Of a stretch of 64,000 nt of DNA, positions 50,358 through 57,198 are shown in pieces. A model generated the notes under the pieces. The model was not told the DNA's origin, made no database searches, and saw nothing but the letters and a program-made list of their open reading frames with translations. The position numbers were made by a program, and so were the translations under genes. Every line of letters starts with the position of its first letter. The stretch's first letter is position 1. The stretch is from a virus. The DNA is taken from the IMG/VR virus record IMGVR_UViG_3300044679_000029, positions 53,102 through 117,101 of that record; one strand, 5' to 3'.

Positions 50358-50699
50358 GTGTCAAGAACGTTAAAAAAGAACATTAATAAGCTGAAGCCGC
50401 GTAATCATATCACCAAAGAAATGATTACCAATAAGCGTAAAACTGGGCCACATACTGACCGTAAGAAGCAGGCGTCGAAGGATGCTTGTGACGAGTTCGA
50501 GATCGACGAGCCTGTGTGTGCAGACTGTGGAGGGCCATACATCCAAGGAAGTAGCGAGAGTTGTGATAATGCGTTCCACCGTTGTCGTGATTGCATCTAC
50601 GACGACTGGGGCGATTTGGTCGACAAGTGTGTTGCTTGTGGGCTTGCGTCTGATTTCTTGGAAGACGATATGCCCGCTGTTGACGGAGAAGATTTCTAA
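50358..50699 (+). CDS. Zinc-binding protein, 113 aa
   Basis: GTG 50358 with AGGAGG upstream. The N-terminal third is very basic (LKKNINKLKPRNHITKEMIT). The C-terminal half has VCADCGG, HRCRDC and KCVACG, i.e. three C-x2-C pairs, enough for a treble or double zinc site. A basic arm plus zinc ribbon suggests nucleic-acid binding. It ends with an acidic tail. Confidence 0.7.
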   Translation: MSRTLKKNINKLKPRNHITKEMITNKRKTGPHTDRKKQASKDACDEFEIDEPVCADCGGPYIQGSSESCDNAFHRCRDCIYDDWGDLVDKCVACGLASDFLEDDMPAVDGEDF

Positions 50700-50700
50700 T

Positions 50701-51099
50701 ATGAAAAAAGAACTCGATGAAGAGTTGTGTAAGAAGTATCCAAATCTGTACCGCGACAGAAACGAGCCGCCAAGTAAGAGCTGTCTTCATTGGGGATTTC
50801 CCCGTGATGGCTGGTTCGAGTTAATCGATAAGGCATCAGCAGTCCTTGAGGCCGAGATTCTCAAACTTCCAGAGGAGCAAAGAATCGATTACCGCGCCTC
50901 TCAAGTTAAAGAGAAGTTTGGAACATTGCGGTTCTACCTACACAACGAAACAGACGCGATGCGTGCTGCAATAAGGGTAGCTGAAAGCGAATCAGCGAAG
51001 ACTTGTGAGCAGTGTGGTCATCCTGGTCAGTTGGACAAAACTCGTCCGTGGATGCTTACGCTTTGTTCACAGTGTAGTTCTGCAAGAAATTCTGGATAA
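50701..51099 (+). CDS. Conserved phage protein, C-terminal zinc ribbon, 132 aa
   Basis: ATG 50701 follows the upstream stop by one base. The layout W-GFPRDGWFELI...QVKEKFGTLRFYL...AESESAKTCEQCG...LCSQC is a familiar uncharacterised phage protein pattern. The first part is a helical KEKFG domain and the last part is a four-Cys ribbon. Function unknown. It recurs in many tailed phages near small accessory genes. Confidence 0.75.
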   Translation: MKKELDEELCKKYPNLYRDRNEPPSKSCLHWGFPRDGWFELIDKASAVLEAEILKLPEEQRIDYRASQVKEKFGTLRFYLHNETDAMRAAIRVAESESAKTCEQCGHPGQLDKTRPWMLTLCSQCSSARNSG

Positions 51100-51101
51100 A
51101 T

Positions 51102-51506
51102 ATGACAATATTTCTTATAGCGATGGTACTACTTCTTAGTGGTGTACTGCTGGCCGCTGTTCTTGGTGTTCCAGGTGAGCGTAAACGAAAATCCAAGGCC
51201 GCTCAACTCATAGAAGCTATAATGATAAACTACGAATATCTTAACGCTATTCACGTTGCCACTATGACCGATATGTGTAGGTGGGAGACACTTAAGAGAC
51301 AAGCAGAACAAATGCTACTGTACAATGAAATCGCTAAAACTATACCGGGATTTCCCACTTTGTCCGTCGGGTATGAAAGAGGAACTAGGAACATTATTTC
51401 GCTCCTCGAACAGCATGAAGCAAAGCCTACTGAAACACCGGTAAAGAAACAAAAGAAGCCGATGCCGTCGTATTTGCAGTTAGTTAAAAATGATCAGCTG
51501 AACTGA
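51102..51506 (+). CDS. Membrane-anchored protein, 134 aa
   Basis: One N-terminal hydrophobic helix (FLIAMVLLLSGVLLAAVLGV, residues 4-23) is followed by a basic stop-transfer stretch (RKRKSK) and a helical cytoplasmic part. The end is Lys/Pro-rich. It lies two bases after the ribbon protein and 19 bases before the TPM-domain membrane gene, so the two may share an envelope role. Confidence 0.65.
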   Translation: MTIFLIAMVLLLSGVLLAAVLGVPGERKRKSKAAQLIEAIMINYEYLNAIHVATMTDMCRWETLKRQAEQMLLYNEIAKTIPGFPTLSVGYERGTRNIISLLEQHEAKPTETPVKKQKKPMPSYLQLVKNDQLN

Positions 51507-51525
51507 TCTGGAGAAAATAATTTAT

Positions 51526-52482
51526 ATGTTTACAGCTATTTTGTTTGCAGCACTGGCGTCATCTCCCGTTGTTGTCGATCAAGCGCATCTACTAAACGAC
51601 GAGCAGACGCTGGCAGTTCAGAAGGAGTTTAGCGAAATTCAGAAGGACGACCATGTAACCATGGGTCTATTTACATTGCCCACGTCCACCGACATCAAGA
51701 GTCAGGCGTATCAGGCTATTAACCAGTTTGACCTCGGTCCTAATAGCGTTGTGATGCTTGTGTCTATGCAGCCTAGGAAGATTTATATTCAGCCTGGGAC
51801 GCAACTCGCTAGCAGGTTCTCTTCATCGACCGTTGACAGTCTCGTCAAGTCGTCGATGGTACCTGCTATGGGTAGCGGTCGGTATGGAGACGGTATCATT
51901 CGCGGTGTCAAGGCCGTGCGTAGTACACTAGAGGATTCCTGGCATCTCGGCTGGTGGCTATTCGGGCTACTGATTGTGGGTTTGCTTGGCTATCTGTTCT
52001 GGCGGCGCACTGAGGTTATCGTTGTGCGAACACGTTTTATCAACATGCACCAAACGGGGTCCTATTCGGCGTCTGGGGCTCGGCCTGTTAGCCGCTATAC
52101 TCGTCGCGAGTCTAGTGGTGGTACTACCGTTATCAACAATAATACCGGCGACGGCTTTATTGAAGGCATGCTTATCGGTGACATGCTCAACAATCGAGGC
52201 AGTCAGTCTGTTCCCGCGGTGCAACCGAGTGCTCCTTCACCTAGCTATCAGGATGGCGGTAGCCTAGGAGGCGGTGGCGCTAGTTTCGACGATGCTCCTG
52301 ATACTTCCGGTGGTGGTAGTGATTTTGGCGATACTTCCGGTGGCGGCTCTAGCTTCAGCGATGACTCGGGCAGCGGATCTGATGTCGGTGATTCCAGCAG
52401 CGGCGGCTCCGATTTCGGCGGTGGCTCTGACTCCGGTGGTAGTTTTGACGGCGGAAGTAGCGGCGGTGGTAGCGACTTCTAA
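51526..52482 (+). CDS. TPM-domain membrane protein with Ser/Gly tail, 318 aa
   Basis: A signal-peptide-like start (MFTAILFAALASSPVVVDQA) is followed by a TPM/Psb32-like domain: VDQAHLLNDEQTLAVQKEF, then VTMGLFTLPTSTDIKSQAYQ, then GPNSVVMLVSMQPRKIYIQP. The transmembrane helix WWLFGLLIVGLLGYLFW is at about residues 145-161. The cytoplasmic part is polar and ends in about 80 residues of Gly, Ser and Asp. Bacterial TPM proteins are poorly understood envelope or phosphatase-like factors. A strong terminator follows, so this gene ends the transcript. Confidence 0.8.
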   Translation: MFTAILFAALASSPVVVDQAHLLNDEQTLAVQKEFSEIQKDDHVTMGLFTLPTSTDIKSQAYQAINQFDLGPNSVVMLVSMQPRKIYIQPGTQLASRFSSSTVDSLVKSSMVPAMGSGRYGDGIIRGVKAVRSTLEDSWHLGWWLFGLLIVGLLGYLFWRRTEVIVVRTRFINMHQTGSYSASGARPVSRYTRRESSGGTTVINNNTGDGFIEGMLIGDMLNNRGSQSVPAVQPSAPSPSYQDGGSLGGGGASFDDAPDTSGGGSDFGDTSGGGSSFSDDSGSGSDVGDSSSGGSDFGGGSDSGGSFDGGSSGGGSDF

Positions 52483-52504
52483 ACTACTGCCTAGTTAATT
52501 AGAG

Positions 52505-52535
52505 GGCCCTCTAGCGAAAGTTAGAGGGCCTTTTT
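52505..52535 (+). terminator. Intrinsic terminator
   Basis: Nine-bp stem GGCCCTCTA/TAGAGGGCC, eight-base loop, then TTTTT. It lies 23 bases after the TPM gene stop and before the family gene at 52552. Confidence 0.9.
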
Positions 52536-52551
52536 AATTGGAGTTATAAGA

Positions 52552-52782
52552 ATGAAAGCCTTTTGGGTCGATGTGCGCCCGACGAATAGGGATATGCGTT
52601 ATTGGTTTACTGCTGACTTGAGTCTTGCTGCATCAGGAGTAGTATATATGACGGAAATAATCCCGCGTACTTTACAAGACAAATATTATAAACTATGTTG
52701 CGGGATGTTTAATAGAATATACGCACCGTTGTCTGATAAGTATCAGGTTAAAAATAGTTTGCGCGGATGGATACTACTATGA
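52552..52782 (+). CDS. Y-x6-MF small family protein, member 9 (76 aa)
   Basis: Motif KYYKLCCGMFNRIYAPLSDK, end RGWILL. It begins MKAFWVDVRPTNRDMRYWFT. Located right after a terminator, so it needs its own promoter or read-through; none is clear. ATGA overlap with the next gene. Confidence 0.75.
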   Translation: MKAFWVDVRPTNRDMRYWFTADLSLAASGVVYMTEIIPRTLQDKYYKLCCGMFNRIYAPLSDKYQVKNSLRGWILL

Positions 52783-52976
52783 AAACCACTAAAATAACGT
52801 ACATCATAGAATCAAGAAGTAATCTACCAAGTAATAAGTGGCATACTGTATTTCAAGGAACGAGTTCCGTTCGTGCGCACCAGGAGTATAAGCGAATATG
52901 TAGACGAGACCCGTTCATGAACCATAAGTTCAGCGTTACTACGACGACAACTGTTGAGCTAGCGAGGACCGAATGA
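52779..52976 (+). CDS. Hypothetical protein, 65 aa
   Basis: ATG 52779 (ATGA overlap) is preferred over ATG 52767. It begins MKTTKITYIIESRSNLPSNK. Basic beta-type protein with a Thr run (SVTTTTTVELA). The first residues resemble starts of some family members (MKTT-I), but the MFxxIY tail is absent, so it could be a chimera of the family N-terminus with another end. Confidence 0.6.
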   Translation: MKTTKITYIIESRSNLPSNKWHTVFQGTSSVRAHQEYKRICRRDPFMNHKFSVTTTTTVELARTE

Positions 52977-53203
52977 AGCTCCTAAACAGGGCTCTGTATA
53001 CCGGAACCGAGTGGTTATATAACAAGATCTACCCAGATAACAGAGATAAGCCCGAGCAAATCGAATTGTTTGATGGCGACTCCAAAGTACTACACGGCAC
53101 GAAGTTGACTCGGAGTGGTAATAGAATTCTAGTTACGAGTGAGGGTAAGGAATTCGTTATCTTCATAGGAAGCAAGGAAAAGATTGTTGGCTTTAGAAAA
53201 TAA
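52973..53203 (+). CDS. Hypothetical protein, 76 aa
   Basis: ATGA overlap with the preceding gene. It begins MKLLNRALYTGTEWLYNKIY. The rest is beta-type (LTRSGNRILVTSEGKEFVIF). No family or metal motif. Its stop is followed by a terminator hairpin, so it ends this short transcript. Confidence 0.65.
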   Translation: MKLLNRALYTGTEWLYNKIYPDNRDKPEQIELFDGDSKVLHGTKLTRSGNRILVTSEGKEFVIFIGSKEKIVGFRK

Positions 53204-53217
53204 TATAGACTAGAGAG

Positions 53218-53245
53218 AATGTCCTAGCCGGGACATTTTCTTTAG
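53218..53245 (+). terminator. Intrinsic terminator
   Basis: Seven-bp stem AATGTCC/GGACATT, six-base loop, then TTCTTTA. It separates the 52.5-53.2 kb genes from the promoter at 53267. Confidence 0.8.
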
Positions 53246-53253
53246 CTTACATA

Positions 53254-53275
53254 ATACCACAAAATGTGGTATAAG
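53254..53275 (+). promoter_or_regulatory. Extended -10 promoter (motif copy 3) with overlapping inverted repeat
   Basis: AATGTGGTATAAGA, with TATAAG at 53270-53275. A perfect 7-bp inverted repeat ATACCAC-AAAAT-GTGGTAT (53254-53272) covers the extended -10, an obvious place for an operator. It drives the zinc-ribbon block from 53324. Confidence 0.65.
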
Positions 53276-53323
53276 AATATGAGCTTCTAATGTAGTATTT
53301 TACCCACAACCAAGGAGTACTAA

Positions 53324-53524
53324 ATGCGCAACTTGACTGAGCTGCTGAACATGCCGTACTACCCGGGACACACCGAAGATTGCCCTGTGTTACAAGGCGT
53401 TCAGATTTGTGATTGCGGCGCGTCTTTGGCCACGGCGCTGATGATTGTTGCCGAGAGGGAAGCTGCACCACGGCAACAGGATCAATTGTTGCCGGCTCGA
53501 TCGGAACTCTGCACCGAGCGCTAA
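53324..53524 (+). CDS. Small Cys-containing protein, 66 aa
   Basis: AAGGAG is seven bases before the ATG. It begins MRNLTELLNMPYYPGHTEDC. HTEDCPVLQGVQICDCG offers H/C ligands for one zinc. The second half is helical with Gln/Arg. First gene after promoter copy 3, with G/C-ending codons unlike the AT-rich family genes. Confidence 0.6.
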   Translation: MRNLTELLNMPYYPGHTEDCPVLQGVQICDCGASLATALMIVAEREAAPRQQDQLLPARSELCTER

Positions 53525-53525
53525 C

Positions 53526-53741
53526 GTGACCCGTACAGAATACTGGGTCATGCGTGAGGAAGATATCCCTCGCGAGCGCGGTGGCCTAGTGGTTCATGTA
53601 CGAAACATTCCAGTCATTGCGATGGAGACGTCGTATGATGACGCACTAGGTTCACTGGCGGAGTTCACGCGGCTGAATCCCCAGTTTGCTGGGTCGTACA
53701 CGATTGTAACCCTAACTCTTGAGACATCGAGGAAACCATGA
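53526..53741 (+). CDS. Hypothetical protein, 71 aa
   Basis: GTG 53526 right after the previous stop gives MTRTEYWVMREEDIPRERGG. It is a beta/alpha small protein with no metal or membrane motif. ATGA overlap with the next gene. The longer frame upstream belongs to the neighbouring gene's sequence in another frame and is not used. Confidence 0.55.
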   Translation: MTRTEYWVMREEDIPRERGGLVVHVRNIPVIAMETSYDDALGSLAEFTRLNPQFAGSYTIVTLTLETSRKP

Positions 53742-54085
53742 AATTAGCGGAGGAGTTGGCAAAGGCTGTTCTTCAAGCGTTCTTCAAGAATGGTGATTTC
53801 AGAGATATGACAACCGGCGATAGGCCGCTGGCTGTCGCAGCGGCAGAGAAGGTGCTGGAACAGAAAGCCGAGGAAGAGATCGCAGACCTGAATAAACCGG
53901 TTGGTGAACAGGTCTTCGAGTTTCAGCCAGACTCGGACGTCCTGTTCGACTCTGAAATTGTTGCCAAGCGCTGTGAAAACTGTGGCGACCCTGCGACGTG
54001 CGGGGAGAGGTGTTCGGCCTGCTGTACTGGTTGTGCAAACGACGCGGTTGACGCCGACCGGTTATATAAAGGAGCCCGCAAATGA
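53738..54085 (+). CDS. Protein with C-terminal Cys cluster, 115 aa
   Basis: It has a helical start ([20 protein letters not shown]), an acidic middle and [20 protein letters not shown] (about residues 80-99) with seven Cys in 18 residues, followed by another Cys. Two zinc ions could bind in a treble-clef or ribbon arrangement. ATGA overlaps on both sides. Function unknown. Confidence 0.65.
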   Translation: MKLAEELAKAVLQAFFKNGDFRDMTTGDRPLAVAAAEKVLEQKAEEEIADLNKPVGEQVFEFQPDSDVLFDSEIVAKRCENCGDPATCGERCSACCTGCANDAVDADRLYKGARK

Positions 54086-54270
54086 AAATCGGACGAAACG
54101 ACCCGTGTCACTGCGGAAGTGGCGTGAAGTACAAGAAGTGTCACTGGTGGAAGGAGAGCCAGAAGAATGTCCCGGATCGTGGGGCGGAGAAGCGTACCGC
54201 AAACAGGACCGGAAGTTCGATTCGCAACATGTTGGCTCTGATTCCGTTCATCGGAATTGGTAGTCGCTAA
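54082..54270 (+). CDS. SEC-C motif protein, 62 aa
   Basis: The first 25 residues, [20 protein letters not shown] followed by H, match the SEC-C zinc motif (C-x-C-x8-C-H) found at SecA ends and in many small proteins. It is followed by a basic linker and a short hydrophobic end ([11 protein letters not shown]). Here the motif is N-terminal, so the protein is essentially a free SEC-C finger. It may bind SecB-like or ribosomal partners, by family analogy. Confidence 0.75.
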   Translation: MKIGRNDPCHCGSGVKYKKCHWWKESQKNVPDRGAEKRTANRTGSSIRNMLALIPFIGIGSR

Positions 54271-54283
54271 TAATAACAACCTT

Positions 54284-54365
54284 GTCCGTCCGGCGCCGGT
54301 TTGGCGGTGGATTGATCTGACTGCGAAGGTCCTGGATTCAGATCCCAGGACTGGACCGGACGGAC
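54284..54365 (+). other. Structured 82-base element, long-range stem
   Basis: A perfect 10-bp stem (GTCCGTCCGG with CCGGACGGAC) closes about 60 bases that themselves can fold: CGCC-GGTTT-GGCG, and GTCCTGG-ATTCAGAT-CCAGGAC-type arm. It lies in the gap between the SEC-C gene and the next zinc gene and is followed by ATCTTTTC. It could be a structured terminator, a small RNA or a degraded tRNA-like element. Confidence 0.5.
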
Positions 54366-54386
54366 ATCTTTTCAAACGGAGGAAAC

Positions 54387-54563
54387 ATGTCGACGAAGGC
54401 AGAGCGAGTGAAGCTGGGAGAGTGTGTGAGTTGCCCGAAACAGGCGCACGTTGACGAAAAGACTGGCAAGCGGCGGCGCGCTTGTCCCGCGTGTCTCGCA
54501 AAAAACAAGGCACGACCCGATAAGAAGATTGACAAGTGGGCTGGAATGGACGATGCATGGTGA
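54387..54563 (+). CDS. Four-Cys zinc-ribbon miniprotein, 58 aa
   Basis: ACGGAGGA precedes ATG 54387. It begins MSTKAERVKLGECVSCPKQA. C-x2-C (CVSC), 18 residues, C-x2-C (CPAC) form a simple ribbon, with many Lys/Arg between. The tail ends WAGMDDAW. It overlaps the next zinc gene by seven bases. Probably nucleic-acid binding by charge. Confidence 0.65.
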   Translation: MSTKAERVKLGECVSCPKQAHVDEKTGKRRRACPACLAKNKARPDKKIDKWAGMDDAW

Positions 54564-54757
54564 AAACAAGCTTCTACTGTCTGCACTGCAAAAATACGTG
54601 GGAGTTGCCGGCGTGTCTGGTTCATCCCACAAATAAACCAGGCAAGGGCTGGATAAACTGCGATAAGTGTCACTGCGCCTGTCCAGAGTGTGGCGGACAG
54701 ACAATCTACCAGAGGAACGTAAATGTCGAGACAAATAATACCGCAAATCTGGTGTGA
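54557..54757 (+). CDS. Zinc protein with eight Cys, 66 aa
   Basis: Begins MVKTSFYCLHCKNTWELPAC. Cys pairs YCLHC, NCDKCHC and ACPEC give two potential zinc sites in the first 48 residues. The start ATG 54557 lies inside the end of the previous gene, suggesting coupling. The tail is polar. Confidence 0.62.
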   Translation: MVKTSFYCLHCKNTWELPACLVHPTNKPGKGWINCDKCHCACPECGGQTIYQRNVNVETNNTANLV

Positions 54758-55007
54758 GATTCCAGAGTGGGTGATTAAGAAAGCGTTGAGAGACCCGCTG
54801 GGCGAGGACGATAGTCTCACGTGTACAATTTTTGTTTTCTTAGACCCGCACAAGAAAGCTCTTGAAACCGCAAAGCAGTGGCGACGAAACTGGTGGTATT
54901 CTCCGTGGTCCGCAAATAGACCCGACGGCGATCCTGGTTGGACACCAGATATGCCAGAAGAAGCCGAACGGTGGTTAAAAAACCAAGGGACATGGAGGAC
55001 AAAATGA
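54723..55007 (+). CDS. Hypothetical protein, 94 aa
   Basis: AGAGGAA stands before ATG 54723, which overlaps the zinc gene by 35 bases. It begins MSRQIIPQIWCEIPEWVIKK. Trp-rich (RRNWWYSPWSANRPDGDPGW) and helical toward the end. No known motif. Compact globular protein of unknown role in the zinc-ribbon block. Confidence 0.6.
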   Translation: MSRQIIPQIWCEIPEWVIKKALRDPLGEDDSLTCTIFVFLDPHKKALETAKQWRRNWWYSPWSANRPDGDPGWTPDMPEEAERWLKNQGTWRTK

Positions 55008-55363
55008 ACAAGCCTACTTGTCAGCGCGCGGCGGAACATAACTGCACGAATCCTGTAGAAGTACGGTGCGTGGTTTGTGAAGCCTTTCTCTGCAAACGAT
55101 GTCATGACAGCACTGGGTGTAACGGTCATGAAGTAAGTCAGGACCGAGAGATTCTGAAAAGCGTGTTAAGCGAACATATTAACACGATGATCGTCACGAG
55201 TACTGACTTCATCGCGGCTAAGGCGGCGTGGAATAAGGCCGTTGTCGCGATAAACGCAGCTATCGTCAAACGCAACAAAATTGAAGAAGGCTGGCCAGAA
55301 GCTGCGGCAACTTTTGCTGAAGCAAAGAAAACACTTGCGATCCAGGTCGGTTGGACTTGGTAA
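55004..55363 (+). CDS. B-box-like zinc protein, 119 aa
   Basis: GGAGG precedes ATG 55004. The first 45 residues hold CTNPVEVRCVVCEAFLCKRC, then CH and GCNGH, a C/H pattern like a B-box or cross-brace zinc fold. The rest is a helical Ala-rich domain (AKAAWNKAVVAINAAIVKRN). The earlier in-frame ATG 54992 lies inside the preceding gene's coding end and is less likely. Confidence 0.65.
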   Translation: MNKPTCQRAAEHNCTNPVEVRCVVCEAFLCKRCHDSTGCNGHEVSQDREILKSVLSEHINTMIVTSTDFIAAKAAWNKAVVAINAAIVKRNKIEEGWPEAAATFAEAKKTLAIQVGWTW

Positions 55364-55371
55364 GGAGTAGT

Positions 55372-55554
55372 ATGCCGTATCCGGTGCTGTTTTATCTTGG
55401 TTGCATCATACTTGGGTTGGTCGCCACGTTCAGGCCGCTATGGTTGGCGTATCTGATGCTCTGCATGTTGTTGTCCTTACTGGCAGGGATGACTTGGTAT
55501 CTATTCTACCTCCTCATATACTGGTTGTGCGGCAAAGACCCTAGGTGGCCATGA
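55372..55554 (+). CDS. Two-span membrane protein, 60 aa
   Basis: GGAG before ATG 55372. It begins MPYPVLFYLGCIILGLVATF. Hydrophobic throughout, with likely helices at residues 4-20 and 25-50 (WLAYLMLCMLLSLLAGMTWY), and a short charged end (CGKDPRWP). The layout is that of small holin-like or inner-membrane proteins. No lysis gene lies next to it, so a holin assignment is not made. Confidence 0.65.
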   Translation: MPYPVLFYLGCIILGLVATFRPLWLAYLMLCMLLSLLAGMTWYLFYLLIYWLCGKDPRWP

Positions 55555-55775
55555 ACCTCGAAGATCTTCTAACGGAACGCGAAAAAAATAAGAAGTATCT
55601 TCCTGGGGAATATCATCGCGGCTTTGACGAAGCACTCGCGATGATGATTCGTAAATCACAGGAAGAGGGAAACGAGGTCTACACTCGTTGTAACAGATGT
55701 TTGGATTTTCTGATTGATGGTAGGTGTCCGAAGAAGTTTTTGCCGTGCTTCGGAAATACGTTTGACACTAAATAG
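55551..55775 (+). CDS. Small zinc protein, 74 aa
   Basis: ATG 55551 overlaps the membrane gene stop (ATGA). The helical first half (MNLEDLLTEREKNKKYLPGE) is followed by TRCNRCLDFLIDGRCPKKFL with C-x2-C and two further Cys. Fits the ribbon proteins around it. Confidence 0.6.
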   Translation: MNLEDLLTEREKNKKYLPGEYHRGFDEALAMMIRKSQEEGNEVYTRCNRCLDFLIDGRCPKKFLPCFGNTFDTK

Positions 55776-55782
55776 GAGTAAC

Positions 55783-56352
55783 ATGACAACCAAAAAGAAG
55801 ACAGCAAAGAAGTCACCGAAGAAGTTCAAGTCTGTGGAAGTTGCGATGACGCAGACTGAAACAAACCTCGTGAGGACGCTTAACGAGAGTTTTGACGCGC
55901 TCTACGTAGCCGTCACCGATGGCGTAAATCGATTAGAAGACCGGGTCGAGGAAGTCGAACTTGCTCTCGCCGATGTCATCACGAAGGACTGCTGCGCCAC
56001 GCATAGAGAAGAAAAGGCCGTTGAAACGCCGGAGCCTCAAGTGTGCATTCTTTGCGGTAAACCTGCTACTGTTGTAGAACAATACGAAAAGTGCGGCCAG
56101 GAGTACTTAGTCTGCTCTAAGCACAGGACAAGGTCGAGACCCATTCTGGCGGATACGGCCGCGGCGCAGGCCAAAATCGACCCGTTCGAAGCTGCGCCGA
56201 TCAGTGGCGTGGAAGAAGACGGAAGTTGGAAAGACAGGCTGGATAACGATCTTCGTGCCAGCAAAGCGCCCGTCTTCTGTCCGTATTGCAACAAGACGGT
56301 GTACGTCGGGAACGATAAGTGCAAGTTTCCGAGGAATCATCACAGTCGGTAG
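55783..56352 (+). CDS. Coiled-coil and zinc-ribbon protein, 189 aa
   Basis: GGAG precedes ATG 55783. A Lys-rich start (MTTKKKTAKKSPKKFKSVEV) is followed by a helical coiled-coil-like segment (LNESFDALYVAVTDGVNRLE), then CILCGKPA...CSKH and a C-terminal CPYCNKTVYVGNDKC. It has two separate zinc sites. It is the last gene before the terminator at 56372 and ends the GC-richer block. Confidence 0.68.
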   Translation: MTTKKKTAKKSPKKFKSVEVAMTQTETNLVRTLNESFDALYVAVTDGVNRLEDRVEEVELALADVITKDCCATHREEKAVETPEPQVCILCGKPATVVEQYEKCGQEYLVCSKHRTRSRPILADTAAAQAKIDPFEAAPISGVEEDGSWKDRLDNDLRASKAPVFCPYCNKTVYVGNDKCKFPRNHHSR

Positions 56353-56371
56353 GCCGCGTACTAAACCAAGA

Positions 56372-56400
56372 GCCCCAGATTCTTTGGGGCCTTGTTTTCT
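56372..56400 (+). terminator. Intrinsic terminator ending the zinc-ribbon block
   Basis: Six-bp stem GCCCCA/TGGGGC, seven-base loop, followed by CTTGTTTTCT. Directly afterwards base composition drops and the tandem small-protein array begins. Confidence 0.8.
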
Positions 56401-56412
56401 AGACTGGAATAA

Positions 56413-56652
56413 ATGAGATTTAAATTAATGTCTTTTACTGATAAAAGTTGTGGATGGTGCGTGTCTATTTTTATAGATAGCAATACTAATACTGACGAAT
56501 ACTACATAACGCCGTTCAGCCGGAGAAGTTTGTTACCAGAGAAATATTTTGAACTGTGCTCAAGTATGTTTAATACCGTGTACAAGATACATCTGATAAA
56601 TGAAGATGAGTTCGGCGACAAGTTACCGCCCAACAGCTGGGAACTATACTAA
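56413..56652 (+). CDS. Y-x6-MF small family protein, member 10 (79 aa)
   Basis: First gene of the dense array. Begins MRFKLMSFTDKSCGWCVSIF. Motif KYFELCSSMFNTVYKIHLIN, end NSWELY. Its stop abuts the ATG of member 11 with no gap. Confidence 0.8.
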   Translation: MRFKLMSFTDKSCGWCVSIFIDSNTNTDEYYITPFSRRSLLPEKYFELCSSMFNTVYKIHLINEDEFGDKLPPNSWELY

Positions 56653-56817
56653 ATGCGCAGACAATATTACTGGTGGGATCAAATGGGTCCGGACAGTAGG
56701 ATGCGGTTCTATCCATATGCTTCCCGTAACTTAATTTACCTGGAATTGATGACGTGTATGCTTGACCATATTTACCAACGCGACGTTGGCGGTAGTGGTG
56801 TTTTTATATTGGAGTAA
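56653..56817 (+). CDS. Y-x6-MF small family protein, member 11 (54 aa)
   Basis: Short copy: MRRQYYWWDQMGPDSRMRFY, motif IYLELMTCMLDHIYQRDVGG with Leu for Phe, end VFILE. It starts at the codon after the previous stop. Despite its length the motif and end are complete, so it is a real, compact member. Confidence 0.72.
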   Translation: MRRQYYWWDQMGPDSRMRFYPYASRNLIYLELMTCMLDHIYQRDVGGSGVFILE

Positions 56818-56818
56818 A

Positions 56819-56977
56819 ATGAAAACAAGTTTTGTTATTAAATCTAGACAGAGATTTTCAATCTCGTATGACGATACAGGCAGCTGTGCAGACTGGATGA
56901 AATATCATAATGAATTAGTATTTCCGATGCTCAGTTTAATTTACCGGTTTGATAGTTTACTATGGATATTACTATGA
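56819..56977 (+). CDS. Y-x6-MF small family protein, member 12 (52 aa)
   Basis: Begins MKTSFVIKSRQRFSISYDDT. The motif region KYHNELVFPMLSLIYRF has one extra residue between Tyr and Met. End LLWILL. Shortest member. ATGA overlap with the next gene. Confidence 0.7.
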   Translation: MKTSFVIKSRQRFSISYDDTGSCADWMKYHNELVFPMLSLIYRFDSLLWILL

Positions 56978-57198
56978 ACTTTACTATACGAAACTACAAA
57001 AAGTACATGGATAGGTGGTTTTGGGATTACTTGACGTTTGCTGAGCGAAGAGATCTTGATTTTAAACTTCCGTTTACGGATGCCGCCGAATGTAGTAGTT
57101 ACTTCAGTCTTTGTGTCGACATGTTTGACACCGTTTATAAGCGAGCGGGGACTGAATTTCTGACGATGGATGGCGTATCTTTATGGGAATTAAAATGA
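56974..57198 (+). CDS. Y-x6-MF small family protein, member 13 (74 aa)
   Basis: Motif SYFSLCVDMFDTVYKRAGTE, end SLWELK. Begins MNFTIRNYKKYMDRWFWDYL. LCVDMFD is shared exactly with member 14, two genes on. Overlaps the lipoprotein gene by ATGA. Confidence 0.8.
   Translation: MNFTIRNYKKYMDRWFWDYLTFAERRDLDFKLPFTDAAECSSYFSLCVDMFDTVYKRAGTEFLTMDGVSLWELK

Noticed and set aside
52270-52480. Mini-satellite or non-coding repeat
   Set aside because: The repetition is the in-frame Gly/Ser/Asp tail of the TPM protein.
54284-54365. tRNA gene
   Set aside because: The T-arm has a mismatch and lacks the conserved A58 equivalent, the bases after it do not pair with the 5' end as an acceptor stem, and no anticodon arm of five pairs is found.
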